IMG/VR virus record: IMGVR_UViG_3300020189_000039
Coordinates: 1 to 34,480 of that record
Length of the DNA stretch: 34,480 nt
DNA from: a virus
Direction: 5' to 3' (one strand)
The notes under the pieces are model-generated. The model worked only from the letters and a program-made list of their open reading frames with translations, made no database searches and was not told where the DNA came from. This document shows, one piece after another, positions 6,641 through 13,986 of this stretch (its first letter is position 1; the number at the start of each line of letters is the position of its first letter). Made by a program: the position numbers and the translations under genes.

Positions 6641-7671
6641 TGGCCCGCCCATACACAGGATTTGACGTAATTGCCGGTGGAAAGCGCGCTGGCATGGAGA
6701 CACTTCTTAGTCTCTTAAGCGCGCACTTTGGTCTTTGGAATAACGGCAGTTTTGGTGTTCGTAAGAAGAGAGGCAAGTCCTCGTATTCAGTGCATGCGAC
6801 TGGCCGCGCGGCCGATCTTTCTTGGAGAGGTGCTCCGTATCGCGGGCCCGGCAACTACGAGGCCGCCTGTAAGATGATGGACTTTGTTGTCGCCCACGCC
6901 GATGCTCTTCACATCGAGGCGGTGTTTGACTACTACCCAGCGCCCCACGGCCGCGGATGGAAGTGTGACCGTGCCGCGTGGCAGGTCTATGACAAGCCCG
7001 CGTTCAGCGGCGCTCCTGGCGGCGACTGGGTGCACATTGAAATCTCGAATGACAAGGCAGATGACCCGGCCTATTACACTGAGATCATGCGGCAGCTTCT
7101 CGGCGAGCCACCTGTTGCTGTAAAGCCCGCCCCGGCGGCTAAGACACGTAAGGCGCCTCCCGGCAAGAAGCCGTGGCTCCAGGTTGGATCAAAGGGCAAC
7201 GAGGTTAAGGCCATGCAGAAGATCGTTGGCGCCGAGCCAGTCGATGGTAGCTTCGGGCCGAAGACTGAGGCGAAGGTCAAGGAGTGGCAGGCCGAGCACG
7301 ATCAACACGTTGACGGTATCTGGGGTCCCGGTTCTGACAAGCACGCTAAGAATTGCACCTGCAAGCCCGCTGACGCAAAGGCCGAAGACGCTACTCCCTC
7401 GGAGGTCACGACCAAGAAGGCTGCTACTAAGCCCGCTAAGAAGCCCGCGGCTACTGCCACAAAGGCCTCTCGACCATACCCGGGCGCCCCAATTCGCAAA
7501 GGCTCAACTGGTCCGAACGTGAAACTTGTTCAAGGAGTTGTTGGCACAGAGCTCGTCGACGGTCAGTTCGGTAGCAAGACGCTCGCGGCTGTTAAGAAAT
7601 GGCAGAGCGAAAACGGGCAGTTGGCTGACGGAATCGTTGGTCCCAAGACTTGGGCGGCGATGTTCGGCTGA
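6640..7671 (+). CDS. Endolysin: M15-type peptidase with two peptidoglycan-binding domains
   Basis: The N-terminal domain (about 1-150) has the zinc peptidase signature of the VanY/M15 group: SVHATGRAAD supplies His52 and Asp59, and DWVH supplies Asp129 and His132. The expected role is cleaving stem peptides in the cell wall. Two PG_binding_1 repeats follow, about 174-232 (KPWLQVGSKGNEV through DGIWGPGSD) and about 282-343 (IRKGSTGPNVKLV through DGIVGPKTW). Each carries the V-D-G-x-F/W-G pattern, and an Ala/Lys-rich linker joins them. I chose the ATG at 6640, coupled by TGATG to the holin stop; a GTG at 6637 is also in frame. The Lys/Ala linker resembles those of other actinophage lysins. Confidence 0.88.
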   Translation: MARPYTGFDVIAGGKRAGMETLLSLLSAHFGLWNNGSFGVRKKRGKSSYSVHATGRAADLSWRGAPYRGPGNYEAACKMMDFVVAHADALHIEAVFDYYPAPHGRGWKCDRAAWQVYDKPAFSGAPGGDWVHIEISNDKADDPAYYTEIMRQLLGEPPVAVKPAPAAKTRKAPPGKKPWLQVGSKGNEVKAMQKIVGAEPVDGSFGPKTEAKVKEWQAEHDQHVDGIWGPGSDKHAKNCTCKPADAKAEDATPSEVTTKKAATKPAKKPAATATKASRPYPGAPIRKGSTGPNVKLVQGVVGTELVDGQFGSKTLAAVKKWQSENGQLADGIVGPKTWAAMFG

Positions 7672-7709
7672 CGCCAGCATCTTCTCTCCACAAAGATAAA
7701 GGTGCAGCC

Positions 7710-7910
7710 ATGGAAGCAGTTATTGTAGCCCTAATAACAGTGGTTGGTGGAGTTCTTGTAGCTCTCATTCAAAAGACAAGAAATGAAAATACAAGAGATC
7801 ACGCCATTGTAGCAAAGTCTTTGGATAGAATAGAAGACAAGATCGACCATCACATAGTTGATCATGCGACAGGTAAGTTCTCCTCAAAAGGAAAAGAAAA
7901 GGCAACCTGA
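7710..7910 (+). CDS. Second holin-like protein (one membrane segment, 66 aa)
   Basis: The frame runs from 7650, but the ATG at 7710 has AAAGGTG upstream and avoids overlap with the endolysin, so I chose it. Residues 2-20 (EAVIVALITVVGGVLVALI) form one membrane helix. The rest is charged and likely coiled coil (RIEDKIDHHIVDH), with a Lys-rich end. Single-helix proteins of this shape just after endolysins are common second holins or holin regulators in actinophages. Function inferred from topology and position. Confidence 0.68.
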   Translation: MEAVIVALITVVGGVLVALIQKTRNENTRDHAIVAKSLDRIEDKIDHHIVDHATGKFSSKGKEKAT

Positions 7911-7912
7911 CA

Positions 7913-8116
7913 TTGGGCAAGCAGAAGAAGGCTAAGGCCGCTACTGGCACACGAACCCGAGTAAATCCGCTCACTGGTCAAGTCGAGCAGGTCACTGGCA
8001 CTAAGGCCGGGAGAAAACGTCAACGACTCCCGCTAGATCATCCCCTGCGTACACACGTTGTCGCCGAAAAGAAAGGCAAGAAACGGTCTAAGCCGTTGTT
8101 CGACGACGACGAGTAA
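7913..8116 (+). CDS. Small basic hypothetical protein (67 aa)
   Basis: The frame opens at a TTG, two bases after the previous stop, with a purine-rich AAAAGGAAAAG upstream. The product is very basic over its first 60 residues (MGKQKKAKAATGTRTRV, GRKRQRLPLDH, KKGKKRSK) and ends in DDDE. It may bind nucleic acid or the cell envelope, but I do not recognise it. The Lys/Arg codon choice matches the neighbours. The non-ATG start and lack of a known family keep confidence moderate. It is the last gene before the terminator. Confidence 0.55.
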   Translation: MGKQKKAKAATGTRTRVNPLTGQVEQVTGTKAGRKRQRLPLDHPLRTHVVAEKKGKKRSKPLFDDDE

Positions 8117-8289
8117 GGTCTAGTGACGTACGACACACTGTAACCCGCGTTAGAGAAGGAGGTTTCTTATCAAGCGACGAGGTAAGCAGAGTGAGCGTAG
8201 CGTCACCTAACAAGGCCTAACGCTACCTTAGGGGGATGATCCCGCCGTTTCGGAGGTGAGCGGCGGGCATCTCCCTCTTTAGAGGCAGA
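8117..8289 (+). other. Structured non-coding gap with an orphan ribosome site
   Basis: This gap lies between convergent operons. It has a strong AAGGAGGT at 8156-8163 with no ATG, GTG or TTG at useful spacing; six bases on is an ATC that would open a 13-codon frame. A 7-bp inverted repeat (GTAGCGT at 8197-8203, ACGCTAC at 8220-8226) precedes the terminator hairpin, whose loop carries a second GGAGGTGAG. It may encode a small RNA or a leader peptide with an odd start. Confidence 0.35.
8231..8280. terminator. Bidirectional hairpin terminator
   Basis: CCCGCCG (8241-8247) pairs perfectly with CGGCGGG (8261-8267). Beyond a two-base bulge, GGGGGATG pairs with CATCTCCC (one G-U). The loop is 13 bases. 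A short CTCTTT follows on the plus strand. It sits between convergent genes ending at 8116 and 8290, the expected place for a shared terminator. Confidence 0.75.
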
Positions 8290-8928
8290 TTACTTTGAAA
8301 AGCCCCACGGCGACCAGCCAGAGTTGTTGCGGATCGCCAATGCGGCGCGAAGATTTGTCTCGGCGTCATACAACTCGTCGCAATGATCAAGAACCCCTTG
8401 CGCTTGTAGCCAGCCGCCAGGCCAGTAGCGGGTTGGCTTGCACCAGAACTGGTTGATCTGCGTCAGCCCATTGCTACCGCCCATAGGGTCATCGGGGTTG
8501 TGCTGCTCGGGGCGGCAACGTGACTCGCGGTATATAGTATAAGACAGCTTGGGAAGCTGATCTTCTGACCACCCGACCTCTCGGGCCAGATCCATCCACT
8601 CGTCGCATCTCCAGTCTGGAGAATTTGATCTGTACGGCGGTAGAGGATCTGGCTCCCACGCTGGCATTTGCTGGCGACGTTCATCCCCATATGACATAGG
8701 TGGTCGAATCTCAACCGAGCGCACAGGTGTAGGCGCTTCCTCTTCCTCCGCCGCCTCATCATTCATAGGGACGCTCGGAAAATCGTGTCTCAGCATCCTA
8801 CGGTAGTCCTCGCTGTCGGCGAACTCTGCCGCCTCTCGTGCCTCGACGATTTCCTCGAGCGTAGAGATTCCGACCAGCGCGACCGCCGCTAAACTTAGTA
8901 GAGGTAGTAGTGAACCGTTCTGTTTCAT
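8290..8928 (-). CDS. Membrane-anchored lytic transglycosylase (SLT-like)
   Basis: A hydrophobic N-terminus (about 5-22, LLPLLSLAAVALVGIS) looks like a signal anchor. An acidic and proline-rich stalk (about 25-105) leads to a catalytic domain. YRESRC holds the likely catalytic Glu135, followed by GSNGLTQIN (151-159) and ETNLRAALAI...GWSPWGF (190-210), the usual order in goose-type/SLT transglycosylases that cleave the glycan backbone. Four or more cysteines may form disulfides, fitting an exported enzyme. GAGAGGAG gives a good ribosome site. It complements the peptidase endolysin encoded convergently across the shared terminator, giving two cell-wall bond specificities. It could serve lysis, DNA entry or host wall remodelling. 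Confidence 0.85.
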   Translation of the reverse strand: MKQNGSLLPLLSLAAVALVGISTLEEIVEAREAAEFADSEDYRRMLRHDFPSVPMNDEAAEEEEAPTPVRSVEIRPPMSYGDERRQQMPAWEPDPLPPYRSNSPDWRCDEWMDLAREVGWSEDQLPKLSYTIYRESRCRPEQHNPDDPMGGSNGLTQINQFWCKPTRYWPGGWLQAQGVLDHCDELYDAETNLRAALAIRNNSGWSPWGFSK

Positions 8929-8974
8929 TTGGTGCTCCTCTCATCCCGGGAGAGTGTAGGGAGAAGTATGAGCT

Positions 8975-8984
8975 ACTATACCAC
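8975..8984 (-). promoter_or_regulatory. Candidate -10 (GTGGTATAGT) for the transglycosylase gene
   Basis: On the minus strand TGG-TATAGT forms an extended -10, about 46 bases before the ATG at 8928. It resembles the GTGTATAGT elements at 6230-6240 and 13584-13592. No -35 is evident. Confidence 0.4.
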
Positions 8985-9044
8985 AAAGATTTCACTTAGA
9001 TTACATCAACGACCACTTAGACGCAAAGTCCCTGGTCAGATGGC

Positions 9045-9851
9045 CTAAATCTTTTTGCGTTTGTCACGCCACATGCGGTACGTGTTCGCTCTGCGGTCTC
9101 CGTTCCATGGTTTCCATGGCCCACAGTAGTGAACGATTACCGGTTTGATCTCAGCCGGGTCCCAGTCATAAGATTTCGTGTTCTTCACGTACGGATTGTC
9201 TGGCATGAGGTAGAAGTTGTAAATCAGAGGCAGCTCGTCCCAGTCGTAGTGAAGAGCGAGAAACAGCGCGTCCTGCGCGCCGTTAAGAAGCTCATCCGAC
9301 CTCTCTTTGACGATCTTCTTCAATTTTGCTGTCACGCCGGTTTTTCTCCAGCGCTCGAGGTTCACAATCATCACGCCAGTGCTGAAGTATCTGCCTGGTG
9401 TTCCGAGAAGCCTCTCTGCCTCGTTTGGCTGATTCTGATCTACCACGGCGATCGTCTGCTCTGGCTCGATACTCAAAAAGTCGGGAAACCGCCTCATGAT
9501 CAAAATGTCAATATCTAGGTAGTACGCGTATTTGATGTGTTTTGGCAGAGCCTCGTTCAGAAGACACTTTGCGTACTGAAATGCAGAAATGTCAGGCTCG
9601 TCCGGGTCCTGCCAAAACCTCTTTAACTCATCTACGTGCTTCATAGGCAGAACTGACGTTCTCATGTCAATTCCGTATTTTTCTGCAACATCGCCGATCT
9701 TGTCGATGTTCTTTACCTTCGTCCCGCCCTCAAAGATGACGTAGATTGGCACCTTGCCATCACAGGCCTCCCACGCATCAACAAGAGCGACAGGTAGGTA
9801 GTCAATGTACATATCGTCGGTGATAAAGACGATTGCTTTGTCATTTTTCAT
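9045..9851 (-). CDS. GT8-like glycosyltransferase
   Basis: Transfers a sugar from a nucleotide donor; the acceptor is unknown. Numbered from the ATG at 9851, the protein has AIVFITDDMY near the start for nucleotide binding. The metal-binding DxD is in YLDIDIL (Asp113, Asp115), the GT8 segment YFSTGVMIVNLERW lies at 155-168, and NGAQDALF (190-197) and a C-terminal HYCGPWKPW (241-249) follow. This order is typical of glycogenin/LgtC-like family 8 enzymes. The frame extends ten codons upstream to 9881, but those codons carry the GGAAGAAGAGGA ribosome site, so I chose 9851. It may glycosylate the virion, its fibres or host wall polymers; the context does not say. Confidence 0.85.
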   Translation of the reverse strand: MKNDKAIVFITDDMYIDYLPVALVDAWEACDGKVPIYVIFEGGTKVKNIDKIGDVAEKYGIDMRTSVLPMKHVDELKRFWQDPDEPDISAFQYAKCLLNEALPKHIKYAYYLDIDILIMRRFPDFLSIEPEQTIAVVDQNQPNEAERLLGTPGRYFSTGVMIVNLERWRKTGVTAKLKKIVKERSDELLNGAQDALFLALHYDWDELPLIYNFYLMPDNPYVKNTKSYDWDPAEIKPVIVHYCGPWKPWNGDRRANTYRMWRDKRKKI

Positions 9852-9965
9852 AGTTTCGTCCTCTTCTTCCTTTTCTATCATAAGGACGGCTGAAAATCGG
9901 CACTTTTGACCATTTTAGGCCATATCATTGGTATAAGTCCGTATGACCCTTGCTTTTCATGGCTT

Positions 9966-10032
9966 TGTGTTACACAGGCTCAGAAATCAAGGGTATGATA
10001 GGGTTAGAACATACACCTTTAACCAAAAAGGT
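9966..10032 (+). promoter_or_regulatory. Dyads and possible promoter upstream of the serine recombinase
   Basis: The 216-base gap between the glycosyltransferase and recombinase starts holds an 11-bp palindrome TGTGTTACACA (9966-9976), a -10-like TATGAT (9994-9999), and a perfect 6-6-6 inverted repeat ACCTTT/AAAGGT (10015-10032). These may be operator or recombinase-binding sites. No clear -35 was found. Confidence 0.35.
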
Positions 10033-10067
10033 TTACATCTCACATTGTACAAAGTGCCGTGACTTCC

Positions 10068-10784
10068 ATGAAAGATAAGGACCTCGCTTTACTATACGCT
10101 CGGGTCTCAACCAGCATCCAGGCGTCAGACGGTATCTCATTGGACGCGCAAGAGCGTGATCTTGTTCGAGCAGCGGAACTTGCCGGGTTCACACGATATG
10201 AGATCCTCCGCGAAGAGGGTCGCTCAGGCAAGTCGATCTCCGGCCGGCCGGTTTTGAAAGAAGCTCTAGAGCGACTTGACGCTGGCACCGCCGGCGCACT
10301 CTTTGTCACTAGAATTGACAGACTTGCTCGATCAACAAAGGACTTTCTCAGCATAATCGACAGAGCCAGTAAATTTGACTGGAGAGTAGTTCTTCTCGAC
10401 CTCAACCTTGACACGTCTACGTACCAGGGACGTTTTGTCGTCACGATAATGAGCGCGCTAGCAGAAATGGAACGCGCGATCATCGCCGAGCGCCAGAAGG
10501 ACGTTCATCGTGATCGACGAGAGAAAGGTATCGTCTGGGGTGTTGACAAAGGTCCAAAGCGAATTATCTCAGATAGCACGCTTGAAACAATCGACCAACT
10601 TCGATCTACTGGCATGTCGTATCATAAGATTGCACAGAAGCTCAACACAGACGGTGTAGAAACTCCGTTTGAAAAGACCTGGCACGCATCATCTGTACGC
10701 CGAGCTTATCTTCTTGAAGAAAAAATATCGGGGCCGGGAGAGCTGCCCGTCAGCCAAGAGCAGCTCAATCCCGACCCCGAATGA
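10068..10784 (+). CDS. Serine recombinase (resolvase/invertase family)
   Basis: The N-terminal resolvase domain is clear: LLYARVSTSIQ supplies the catalytic serine (Ser14 from the ATG at 10068), followed by GRSGKSISGRP, LFVTRIDRLARST and the FVVTIMSALAEMERAIIAERQ helix typical of the family. A C-terminal recombinase-type HTH region follows (STGMSYHKIAQKLNTDGVETP). At 238 residues it is a small resolvase/invertase or a minimal integrase, not a large serine integrase. A GTG at 10059 is an alternative start; neither has a good ribosome site. Copies of ATTGTAC flank the gene and may be its sites. It could resolve or integrate the phage, or shuffle nearby fibre genes. Confidence 0.88.
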   Translation: MKDKDLALLYARVSTSIQASDGISLDAQERDLVRAAELAGFTRYEILREEGRSGKSISGRPVLKEALERLDAGTAGALFVTRIDRLARSTKDFLSIIDRASKFDWRVVLLDLNLDTSTYQGRFVVTIMSALAEMERAIIAERQKDVHRDRREKGIVWGVDKGPKRIISDSTLETIDQLRSTGMSYHKIAQKLNTDGVETPFEKTWHASSVRRAYLLEEKISGPGELPVSQEQLNPDPE

Positions 10785-10816
10785 CGTCGCTCTCTCCCAA
10801 AGCGTCGTCGATCTGT

Positions 10817-10833
10817 GTACAATTACATTGTAC
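10817..10833. repeat. 17-bp inverted repeat between convergent genes
   Basis: GTACAAT and ATTGTAC are separated by TAC, giving a perfect 7-3-7 dyad between the recombinase stop and the primase stop. The core ATTGTACA also occurs at 10044-10051, before the recombinase start. It may be a recombinase site or a weak hairpin between convergent transcripts. Confidence 0.6.
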
Positions 10834-10853
10834 CATAATCCTATTGGTAAATG

Positions 10854-13475
10854 TTATCTCGCGAATCTTGTAGCAACGGACCAATCAACCTCAGTCGAGG
10901 CGACCGTTCGTGGCATTAGCATCATTCCAAGAATCTCGGCTCTAGAACCGAAGCCGTTGATCTCGATCCCACGCTCTGACAACTTACGTTGAAACGCGAT
11001 CTGAGTCATCGGCTTCTCGCCTCGTTCCTCACTCCAGACTCGGTAAATTGCGTACAGCGACTTAATTGGCACTGAACCGCCTTCGGTCTCCTTAGTCTCT
11101 TCAAGGAGAAAGAATCCGATACGATCTTCGTTCTTGCGGTAGATGTCAGCAGCTTCTGTGACAGCCTTACACCAACCAAGAGAGTCTCTTGCGCTCGACC
11201 CAAGAAGTTTGATCGCGCCTTCAACAGCCCACGACAGCACAGCCGGCAGCGCGCCTTCTGGGTCGAAGATGTAGTGCTTCAAATCAGGGTCCGGGTTCTC
11301 AGGGACTTTTGTCAGAGGCACTGGTCTGATGCGTCTCCACATCGCGTCATCGGTGATGACTGGTCTGTGGTTTGTAGTGACCCAAAGCTTTGCACGCGAC
11401 TGGAACGTGAATGGCTTTTCTCCAGGAGAGCGAGCCGAGATCTCAGAAGAACCGGTGAGCTTCTTGACTGAGTTTTCTTTCATTCTCTCAGTTTCAGGGA
11501 GCTCGTCAACCCAAACAAGACGACGACCGCGAAGCTCTGCCCAGTGATACAGATCTGATCCGTGCGCCTGTCCGTCACCCTGCGCAAGAATGCTCGAGTC
11601 AAGTGGCCACGCGTATTGTGACGTTCCCATCGCTTTCACAAGCGCTTCGACAAGAGTGTTCTTACCAGAGCCTGGAGGTCCGTACACTAAGAACATGATG
11701 TCGTGAGTACGAAGACCTGTCAACGAGTATCCGGCAGCTTTTTGCAACCACTCTTGAAGTTCCTTGTCGCCGCCTGTAGCAAAGTCAAGGAATTGCTCCC
11801 AGCGAATATTCCGAATCCCCGGGTTGTACGCAACTGGCGCACGTCTCGTGATGTAGAGATCTGGTCGACCGCGAAGAAGCTCGCCCGTTCTCAGGTCGAT
11901 GACACCGTTCGCTACTCCAAGAAGAGTTTCGTCACTGTCCCATGACTCGACTGGGATGAGAATTCTTGGGTCGGAGTTGGCGCTTTCAATCGCGCCGCTG
12001 ATACGAGCGTTTGACTTTGCCTGTTGCGCCCAGCGAATTACCTCAGACTGTTTGTCAGCATCGTCGAGGTAGTGCGTCACCTCGCTAGCGATGATCGGCG
12101 CAAGCTTCTTAGACAGCTCGCGCATCTCAAGATTTTCTGCGTCTGGCTTCCAGTATCCGCCGTCCCAGTGGAACCAGCCTAGTCCCGGAGTGTACCGAAT
12201 AGCAGCACCAAACGAATCCACGAGACGTCGTCCATTGCCAGTATCTGAGAGGGTACGCTTTCCAGGCTCCCCGCCTTCCCCTGCCCCAAGCGCGTCAGGG
12301 TCTTGTGGTACGTCGATATTTGAGATGCTAGACGCGTCGGCAATCGAATCGCCGTCTTTAATGGCACTGTATACACTGCCAGAGATAGTGCCAGGTAGAT
12401 GTACGTCATCAGCAGAGGGAGCACTCGAGCTTTTCTGCGTTGCCGATTCTTTCTTATCTCCAACGCTCGCACGACTCTCCTCCTGCGATTTATTTGCCCA
12501 TTCCTGTAGACCCGGCCAAAGCTTTTCAGTCTTAGGGTTGTTGACAACAAAATCAATAGCGCGACGCACGTGCATAAGAAGTCCGCCGGAGCCCTCGAGC
12601 TCAAGTGGTGGCCGCACCTTCTCTGCGTTGAAACGAATCATCATTGTTTCAACAGCCAAACGACCGGCTTCAGTATTTACTGGAAACTTGTTCGCAAGAG
12701 CGCACGCCATAGCGTAGATATCTACAGCGCGCGATCCTTCGTCGATACCTTCGTCAAGAAGGCGATCAACATCTACTCTCTCACCGGCAAACTCTAGCCC
12801 GTCAAGAAAACCCCACTCGCCCTCAGCAAGTGCTGTCTCCAATCTCTTCGACCTCTTGCGAAGAGATGCAAGTAGTTCTTCAGGCGCCTCTGCTATTTCA
12901 ATTTCCCATGGAGCCTTGCCCGGCGCCCAGTCGTAGCACACTCCAGAGAAGTGACGAGACGGTGCGATAAGCACATAGCCATTGTGCTTGATATCAATTC
13001 CACCAAGCCCAGACTTTTTTAGATTGCCAACAAGTCCTTCGGACTGATCGCACTTGTAGAAGAGATGTCGGCCACGAACTGAGCGCCCGTTCATAGAGTA
13101 CTCGCCAGTGATCGCCTCTACCGTCGGAGGAAGCGCTCCATCGACCAGAGCTTCAAACTTCTCAAACGAGTCAGGTCCACCAGAGCGAGGGTCGATGTCG
13201 ATAACAAAGAAACCGCTTGGCTTGCAAAAGACGCTGACGTTATTCTGCGGTGACTTTGTCCACCACTCGTCTACTATGGAGACGTCGCTCGTCGCATGAA
13301 GATTCCACTCCGGAATGCTCGGATGCTTTCCGACGTCTTTTGGCTCAGGGTGTGTGCCGCCGCACGTGCATCGGCCGTTGTCAATGCCATAGCATGGCAT
13401 GACGTGCCAACCCTGCGCGGCGTACCACGAGGCTGCCGGCCCAAGACGGCCCTCTGCGTCTGCCCACGTGCTCAC
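10854..13475 (-). CDS. Primase-polymerase/SF3 helicase fusion (D5-like replication protein)
   Basis: Likely primes and unwinds DNA for phage replication. The N-terminal Prim-Pol domain has a possible zinc cluster (CYGIDNGRCTCGG, 28-40), the catalytic VIDIDPR (Asp93, Asp95) and RGRHLFYK with His137. A low-complexity Ser/Asp linker covers about 328-405. The C-terminal D5/SF3 part has Walker A GPPGSGKNT (599-607), Walker B RLVWVDEL (652-659), motif C KLWVTTNHRP (696-705) and an arginine finger region WRRIRPVP (713-720). The GTG at 13475 has no strong ribosome site. The 873-residue length fits phage fusions of this kind. It is transcribed away from the HTH/phosphoesterase pair across a control region. 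Confidence 0.92.
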   Translation of the reverse strand: MSTWADAEGRLGPAASWYAAQGWHVMPCYGIDNGRCTCGGTHPEPKDVGKHPSIPEWNLHATSDVSIVDEWWTKSPQNNVSVFCKPSGFFVIDIDPRSGGPDSFEKFEALVDGALPPTVEAITGEYSMNGRSVRGRHLFYKCDQSEGLVGNLKKSGLGGIDIKHNGYVLIAPSRHFSGVCYDWAPGKAPWEIEIAEAPEELLASLRKRSKRLETALAEGEWGFLDGLEFAGERVDVDRLLDEGIDEGSRAVDIYAMACALANKFPVNTEAGRLAVETMMIRFNAEKVRPPLELEGSGGLLMHVRRAIDFVVNNPKTEKLWPGLQEWANKSQEESRASVGDKKESATQKSSSAPSADDVHLPGTISGSVYSAIKDGDSIADASSISNIDVPQDPDALGAGEGGEPGKRTLSDTGNGRRLVDSFGAAIRYTPGLGWFHWDGGYWKPDAENLEMRELSKKLAPIIASEVTHYLDDADKQSEVIRWAQQAKSNARISGAIESANSDPRILIPVESWDSDETLLGVANGVIDLRTGELLRGRPDLYITRRAPVAYNPGIRNIRWEQFLDFATGGDKELQEWLQKAAGYSLTGLRTHDIMFLVYGPPGSGKNTLVEALVKAMGTSQYAWPLDSSILAQGDGQAHGSDLYHWAELRGRRLVWVDELPETERMKENSVKKLTGSSEISARSPGEKPFTFQSRAKLWVTTNHRPVITDDAMWRRIRPVPLTKVPENPDPDLKHYIFDPEGALPAVLSWAVEGAIKLLGSSARDSLGWCKAVTEAADIYRKNEDRIGFFLLEETKETEGGSVPIKSLYAIYRVWSEERGEKPMTQIAFQRKLSERGIEINGFGSRAEILGMMLMPRTVASTEVDWSVATRFAR

Positions 13476-13547
13476 TGCGGGCGTACGATTCTGTTTAGTG
13501 AGAGATCAAATGACTTACACATTCCCTGCGACGACAAGATGTTGTTA

Positions 13548-13711
13548 GAAGACTGACGGTCTTCGGTGGCTGACTGCTTGGACACTATACACATTTCTTC
13601 GACTCAAGACCTGACGAACTCAAAAAAGTGGGAATACTTCTAACTATATCACAGTGTGTGCAGAGAGATTGTGATATTGTTCTGTACATCATTTAGTACA
13701 TAGTGCTAAAT
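13548..13711. promoter_or_regulatory. Divergent control region with three dyads
   Basis: This gap between the primase and the small HTH gene holds several elements. GAAGAC-5-GTCTTC is at 13548-13564. A minus-strand GTGTATAGT is at 13584-13592. ATATCACA and TGTGATAT, 16 bases apart, are at 13646-13677. A 21-bp near-palindrome is at 13691-13711, with arms ATTTAGTAC and GTGCTAAAT around ATA and one mismatch. The last has the size and symmetry of a phage repressor operator. Confidence 0.55.
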
Positions 13712-13737
13712 AGTCAGCACCTTCAGCGAGGTAGTAC

Positions 13738-13986
13738 ATGGGAAAGCTTTTTGATGAGATACAGGAGTCTAACGTCGTGAAAGGAAGCAAGTCACGAATA
13801 GTAGAAATCCTAGATCATCTCGATAAGACAGACAGAAAAGATCTTATTGAGGCGCTAAATGATCATAGCATACCGGCATCAAACATTTCAAGAGCAATGG
13901 CAAAACGCGGGCACAAACTTGCTGTGCACGTCATTACCCGCTATCGACGCGGAGAATTGGTGACAAAGATCGATGAGTCTCTCTGA
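13738..13986 (+). CDS. Small HTH-like DNA-binding protein
   Basis: The 82-residue product has a leading helical part (GSKSRIVEILDHLDKTDRKDL). An HTH-like stretch at 44-72 follows, in which SIPASNISRAMAKRGHKL would supply the two helices, and VITRYRRGEL lies downstream. I recognise the general pattern from small actinophage proteins of unknown role, not an exact family. GAGGTA lies at good spacing before the ATG. It overlaps the phosphoesterase gene by 14 bases, so the two are probably coupled. The 21-bp dyad just upstream could be its own operator. Confidence 0.72.
   Translation: MGKLFDEIQESNVVKGSKSRIVEILDHLDKTDRKDLIEALNDHSIPASNISRAMAKRGHKLAVHVITRYRRGELVTKIDESL

Noticed and set aside
8156-8214. 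Leader peptide of 13 codons starting at ATC
   Set aside because: ATC is a very rare start and nothing else supports translation; kept only as a possible reading of an orphan ribosome site.
10040-10483. 147-residue minus-strand frame over the serine recombinase
   Set aside because: Arg/Ser-rich antisense of a gene with intact catalytic motifs; no motif of its own.
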